The translations under genes and the position numbers were made by a program. This document shows, piece by piece, positions 61,080-64,000 of a DNA stretch of 64,000 nt. Source of the DNA: Methyloprofundus sp. Lineage in GTDB: Bacteria > Pseudomonadota > Gammaproteobacteria > Methylococcales > Methylomonadaceae. Numbering within the stretch: the first letter of the stretch is position 1; every line of letters starts with the position of its first letter. The DNA lies in assembly GCA_014859465.1 (NCBI GenBank), contig JACUUF010000004.1, positions 1-64,000 of the forward strand. Reading direction: 5' to 3'. The notes under the pieces are model-generated. The model searched no databases. It was not told the origin of the DNA and was given only the letters and a program-made list of their open reading frames with translations.

Positions 61080-61958
61080 TTAGAAATTAAAGAGTTCACT
61101 CATTTGTTTTTGCAATGGTGAAATTGCCAATCCTTTAGCTAAATAAACTTCTCTCTTTGAATTAAGTTTATTATAAACTTTCCATGCCGACAATTTATCG
61201 TTAAATTGAACAAATACACAAGCACCGGTTCCTGTCAGCCTTGAATCTCCATATTGAGACAACTCAATTAGAGCTTCATTTACTTCACTATGGAGATTTT
61301 TTACCACTTCTTGGCAGTCATTTCTGACCTGCCCTGATTGGAATTCGGACATTTTGATTGATTTACTATCTCTTGTCAAATCTTTTGTCGAAAATATTTC
61401 CCTAGTATCCACATGACAATCCGGCTTAACTATAACAAACCAGGCATCAGGCAGACTTATTTCTGTCAACTGCTCACCGATTCCCTCAGCCCAAACACTA
61501 GCACCATTAACAAACACAGGCACATCAGCACCTAATTTTACACCTAATTCCATTAGCCTTTGCTTAGACAAACCCAATTGCCAAAGTTGATTTAATACCA
61601 CCAAAACTGTTGCCGCATCAGAACTCCCGCCCCCCAACCCGCCGCCCATAGGCAAGTTCTTTTCGATATCAATACAAACTCCTCCTCGATAACCAGTCTC
61701 ATGCTTGAGAATATTTGCCGCACGAACTGTCAAGTCATCCTCCTCCTTAACGCCTGCAATTTCTTTTTGTAGACGCACGCGGCCATCACTTGTTTTGTGA
61801 AAAACTAGTCCATCATCAATATCAATAATTTGAAATACTGTCTGCAGCAGATGATACCCATCCTCTCGTCGCCCAACTATGCGCAACATTAAGTTCAATT
61901 TTGCAGGAGCCGGCCATCTTATTCCCCATCCCAACTCCGAATCTATCTGCTTACTCAT
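61080..61958 (-). CDS. ispE: 4-diphosphocytidyl-2-C-methyl-D-erythritol kinase
   Basis: WPAPAKLNLMLRIVGRREDGYHLLQTVFQ; LPMGGGLGGGSSDAATVL. Confidence 0.97.
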   Translation of the reverse strand: MSKQIDSELGWGIRWPAPAKLNLMLRIVGRREDGYHLLQTVFQIIDIDDGLVFHKTSDGRVRLQKEIAGVKEEDDLTVRAANILKHETGYRGGVCIDIEKNLPMGGGLGGGSSDAATVLVVLNQLWQLGLSKQRLMELGVKLGADVPVFVNGASVWAEGIGEQLTEISLPDAWFVIVKPDCHVDTREIFSTKDLTRDSKSIKMSEFQSGQVRNDCQEVVKNLHSEVNEALIELSQYGDSRLTGTGACVFVQFNDKLSAWKVYNKLNSKREVYLAKGLAISPLQKQMSELFNF

Positions 61959-62512
61959 TCAAATTCCCACTTATCTACAACTAATTTTAAGTTAATTTTA
62001 TCTTTTACAATCTTTAACCTATGTGGCATTTCGCCTACCTGCGTAGACATAAATGAAGCATATGTTATTTGCCACCCCAATTGCTCAAAACCATCATCAA
62101 ACCATACAACTGGGGCATCTTCCAACGGCACCCCGACGACCCACTGACGCAATGCTGTTATTGGCACAATAAAACCAATTTGCTCTGCAATAAACGCATC
62201 TACCTGTCTTGATGCCTGTTTATCGCCATAACCTTTATCTATCAGTATGCCCCGATCATTAAGCTCAATATAGATTGCACCCAAGCCCAATGTACCAGCT
62301 AGCTTTAATTTATCAATTGCCGGCGCATGCTGCCAATTAATATTAGCCGTAATGGCATCCTGCCCTGTAATTGATAAACGGCCATCTATGACCCAAACCG
62401 GCAAGTTTATCGAGACTCTAGTTTTTAATAAATCGGAACTCGGCTGATAAGTATCAATTGATGAACAAGCAGCTAAACCGAACAACAGCAGTCCAACTAA
62501 AACTTTAACCAT
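61955..62512 (-). CDS. lolB: Outer-membrane lipoprotein LolB
   Basis: Lipoprotein signal (LLFGLAACSS); LolB-like W..GRLS; upstream of ispE. Confidence 0.9.
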   Translation of the reverse strand: MVKVLVGLLLFGLAACSSIDTYQPSSDLLKTRVSINLPVWVIDGRLSITGQDAITANINWQHAPAIDKLKLAGTLGLGAIYIELNDRGILIDKGYGDKQASRQVDAFIAEQIGFIVPITALRQWVVGVPLEDAPVVWFDDGFEQLGWQITYASFMSTQVGEMPHRLKIVKDKINLKLVVDKWEFE

Positions 62513-63993
62513 TAATTATTGCCAAGCAAACGCTCTTTTACTTTAATCAATAAACTGTCGCTAGGATTTTTTTGCAATGCGTCAAACAAAATATTCTTCG
62601 CTTCTTTTTGCTCGCCCATAACCCATAACACATCCACCAAGTGCGCGGCTATTTCAGCCTGAGGCTCCAAGTTATATGCGCGCCGCAAATATTGATATGC
62701 CTCAGGTATTTTATTTAATTTAAACAACAACCAACCATAACTATCCATGATAATTGCATCATCTGGCTTTAACGCTATCGCCTTATCCAAATATACCTTA
62801 GCTTCCGCATAACGATGCGTTTTATCTACCAAGGTATAACCCAAAGCATTCAGCGCAGTAGCATCATTTGGATTTTTCTCTAAAATATACTTTAAATCAT
62901 CCTCAAGAATCTGAAGCTTATCCAATTTCTCGGCAATCAATGCCCGCGCATAGAGAATTTTATGATTGTCAGGATCCGCCAACAAACCTCCAGTCAACAC
63001 ATCAAATGCTTTTTCATAAGATTGCATTTGACTATATATCTCTGACTCAATCAGTATTAAGTCACTTTTTTTCTGTGGATACTCAGCTTGCATCCGCTGC
63101 ACCCTAAGCAAGCCATCATCAAATCGCCGCTCATCCATTAAAATCAAAATTGAACTGACACCCGCCTCATACTTATAAGGGGCGGTATCAATAACATCAA
63201 ACCATTGCAATGCCTCATGCGCACGCCTTGCTTTTGCCTCGATCCTGCCCAAGTAAAATGCCGCTCGATCTCTATATACCGGGTCAGCTACTAAAGCCTG
63301 CAAAATAACACGAGCCTTTTTCTCTTTATCTAGCTGCAAATAAACCAAAGCCAGATGGAGTTTCAATTCATTATTTTCAGGCGCCTGCGCTATTAATTCC
63401 AGCAAAACATCTTGCGCTTCATTAAAACGCTCCTGCTGCATTAATAACTGTGCTATCTGCTCTCTTACCTGCTCGCGTGGCTCTTCCTTATCCGCACGCT
63501 GCAAAAACTCAGTCGCCTCAGCCAACTTACCCTGCGCAATATAAAGCTGCGCTTGCAACAACAAAGCCTTAACCCAGTTAGGCTCAAGCACCAACACTTG
63601 GGTAACTTTCAATTGTGCTTGCCTGTTTCGCTTGCTCTGCGCATCCATTAACGCTTGGACAAAATATAATTGTGCATTATCAGGATACTGAATGCTTAAT
63701 TCCTCAAAAACCTGATAAGCCAAAGTCATCTCCGAGGGCTTCTGCAAGCCCTTAAGCATAGCTAAAGCATTATTATCAAAATCACTGCCATCCTGAGTCA
63801 GAATAAAATCAAAACTTTGAACTGCACGCGACTTATCGCCTGATTTGATTGCCGCAACTGCCATCAAATAACGCGCTTCCAAACTATCTGGCTCGACCTC
63901 CAGCCACAATATCAAGGAGCGCTCTAACTTAGCTTCATCCTGCAAGTACAGAGCAATTTTAGCGGCACGCTTAATAACTTCGGCATCTTTCAC
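62512..63993 (-). CDS. TPR-repeat protein, N-terminus truncated by window edge
   Basis: Multiple TPR units (e.g. ATALNALGYTLVDKTHRYAEAKVYLDKAIALKPDDA); frame stays open to 64000, and the ORF-track start is an internal GTG. Confidence 0.88.
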   Translation of the reverse strand: MKDAEVIKRAAKIALYLQDEAKLERSLILWLEVEPDSLEARYLMAVAAIKSGDKSRAVQSFDFILTQDGSDFDNNALAMLKGLQKPSEMTLAYQVFEELSIQYPDNAQLYFVQALMDAQSKRNRQAQLKVTQVLVLEPNWVKALLLQAQLYIAQGKLAEATEFLQRADKEEPREQVREQIAQLLMQQERFNEAQDVLLELIAQAPENNELKLHLALVYLQLDKEKKARVILQALVADPVYRDRAAFYLGRIEAKARRAHEALQWFDVIDTAPYKYEAGVSSILILMDERRFDDGLLRVQRMQAEYPQKKSDLILIESEIYSQMQSYEKAFDVLTGGLLADPDNHKILYARALIAEKLDKLQILEDDLKYILEKNPNDATALNALGYTLVDKTHRYAEAKVYLDKAIALKPDDAIIMDSYGWLLFKLNKIPEAYQYLRRAYNLEPQAEIAAHLVDVLWVMGEQKEAKNILFDALQKNPSDSLLIKVKERLLGNN

Positions 63994-64000
63994 TTTATTT

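Overview
The window is a core-genome region of an AT-rich gammaproteobacterium. It looks Methylococcales-like, but that assignment is a low-confidence inference. Nearly all supported genes are housekeeping. The left third holds argJ, a Nudix/ThiE-like fusion, a CDF transporter/TusA-like/PP-loop trio, proB-obg-rpmA-rplU, ispB, a Lon-like protease, YcbB/YcbK-type cell-wall genes, a large MASE1/CHASE/GAF/PAS/GGDEF/EAL protein, and a heme cluster (hemB, hemF, hemY, hemX, hemD, hemC) mixed with aroE, an MlaC-like gene and cmoAB. The right two thirds is one continuous minus-strand alpha/spc/S10/str/rpoBC/rplKAJL/nusG-secE block. It is followed by tRNA-Trp, a second tuf, tRNA-Thr/Gly/Tyr, pth, rplY, prs, tRNA-Gln, ispE, lolB and a truncated TPR gene. 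I found no CRISPR array, phage, transposon or defence island. The best leads are: (1) an approximately 10-residue insertion in both EF-Tu copies between the NKxD motif and helix D; (2) a perfect terminator-like palindrome inside the pth coding sequence; (3) an overlapping CDF/TusA/PP-loop module that looks like an uncharacterised RNA-thiolation system; (4) tuf copies that differ only at their ends, as expected from gene conversion; and (5) several unannotated hairpins in the rpo/ribosomal-protein operons. I see no convincing wholly new system.
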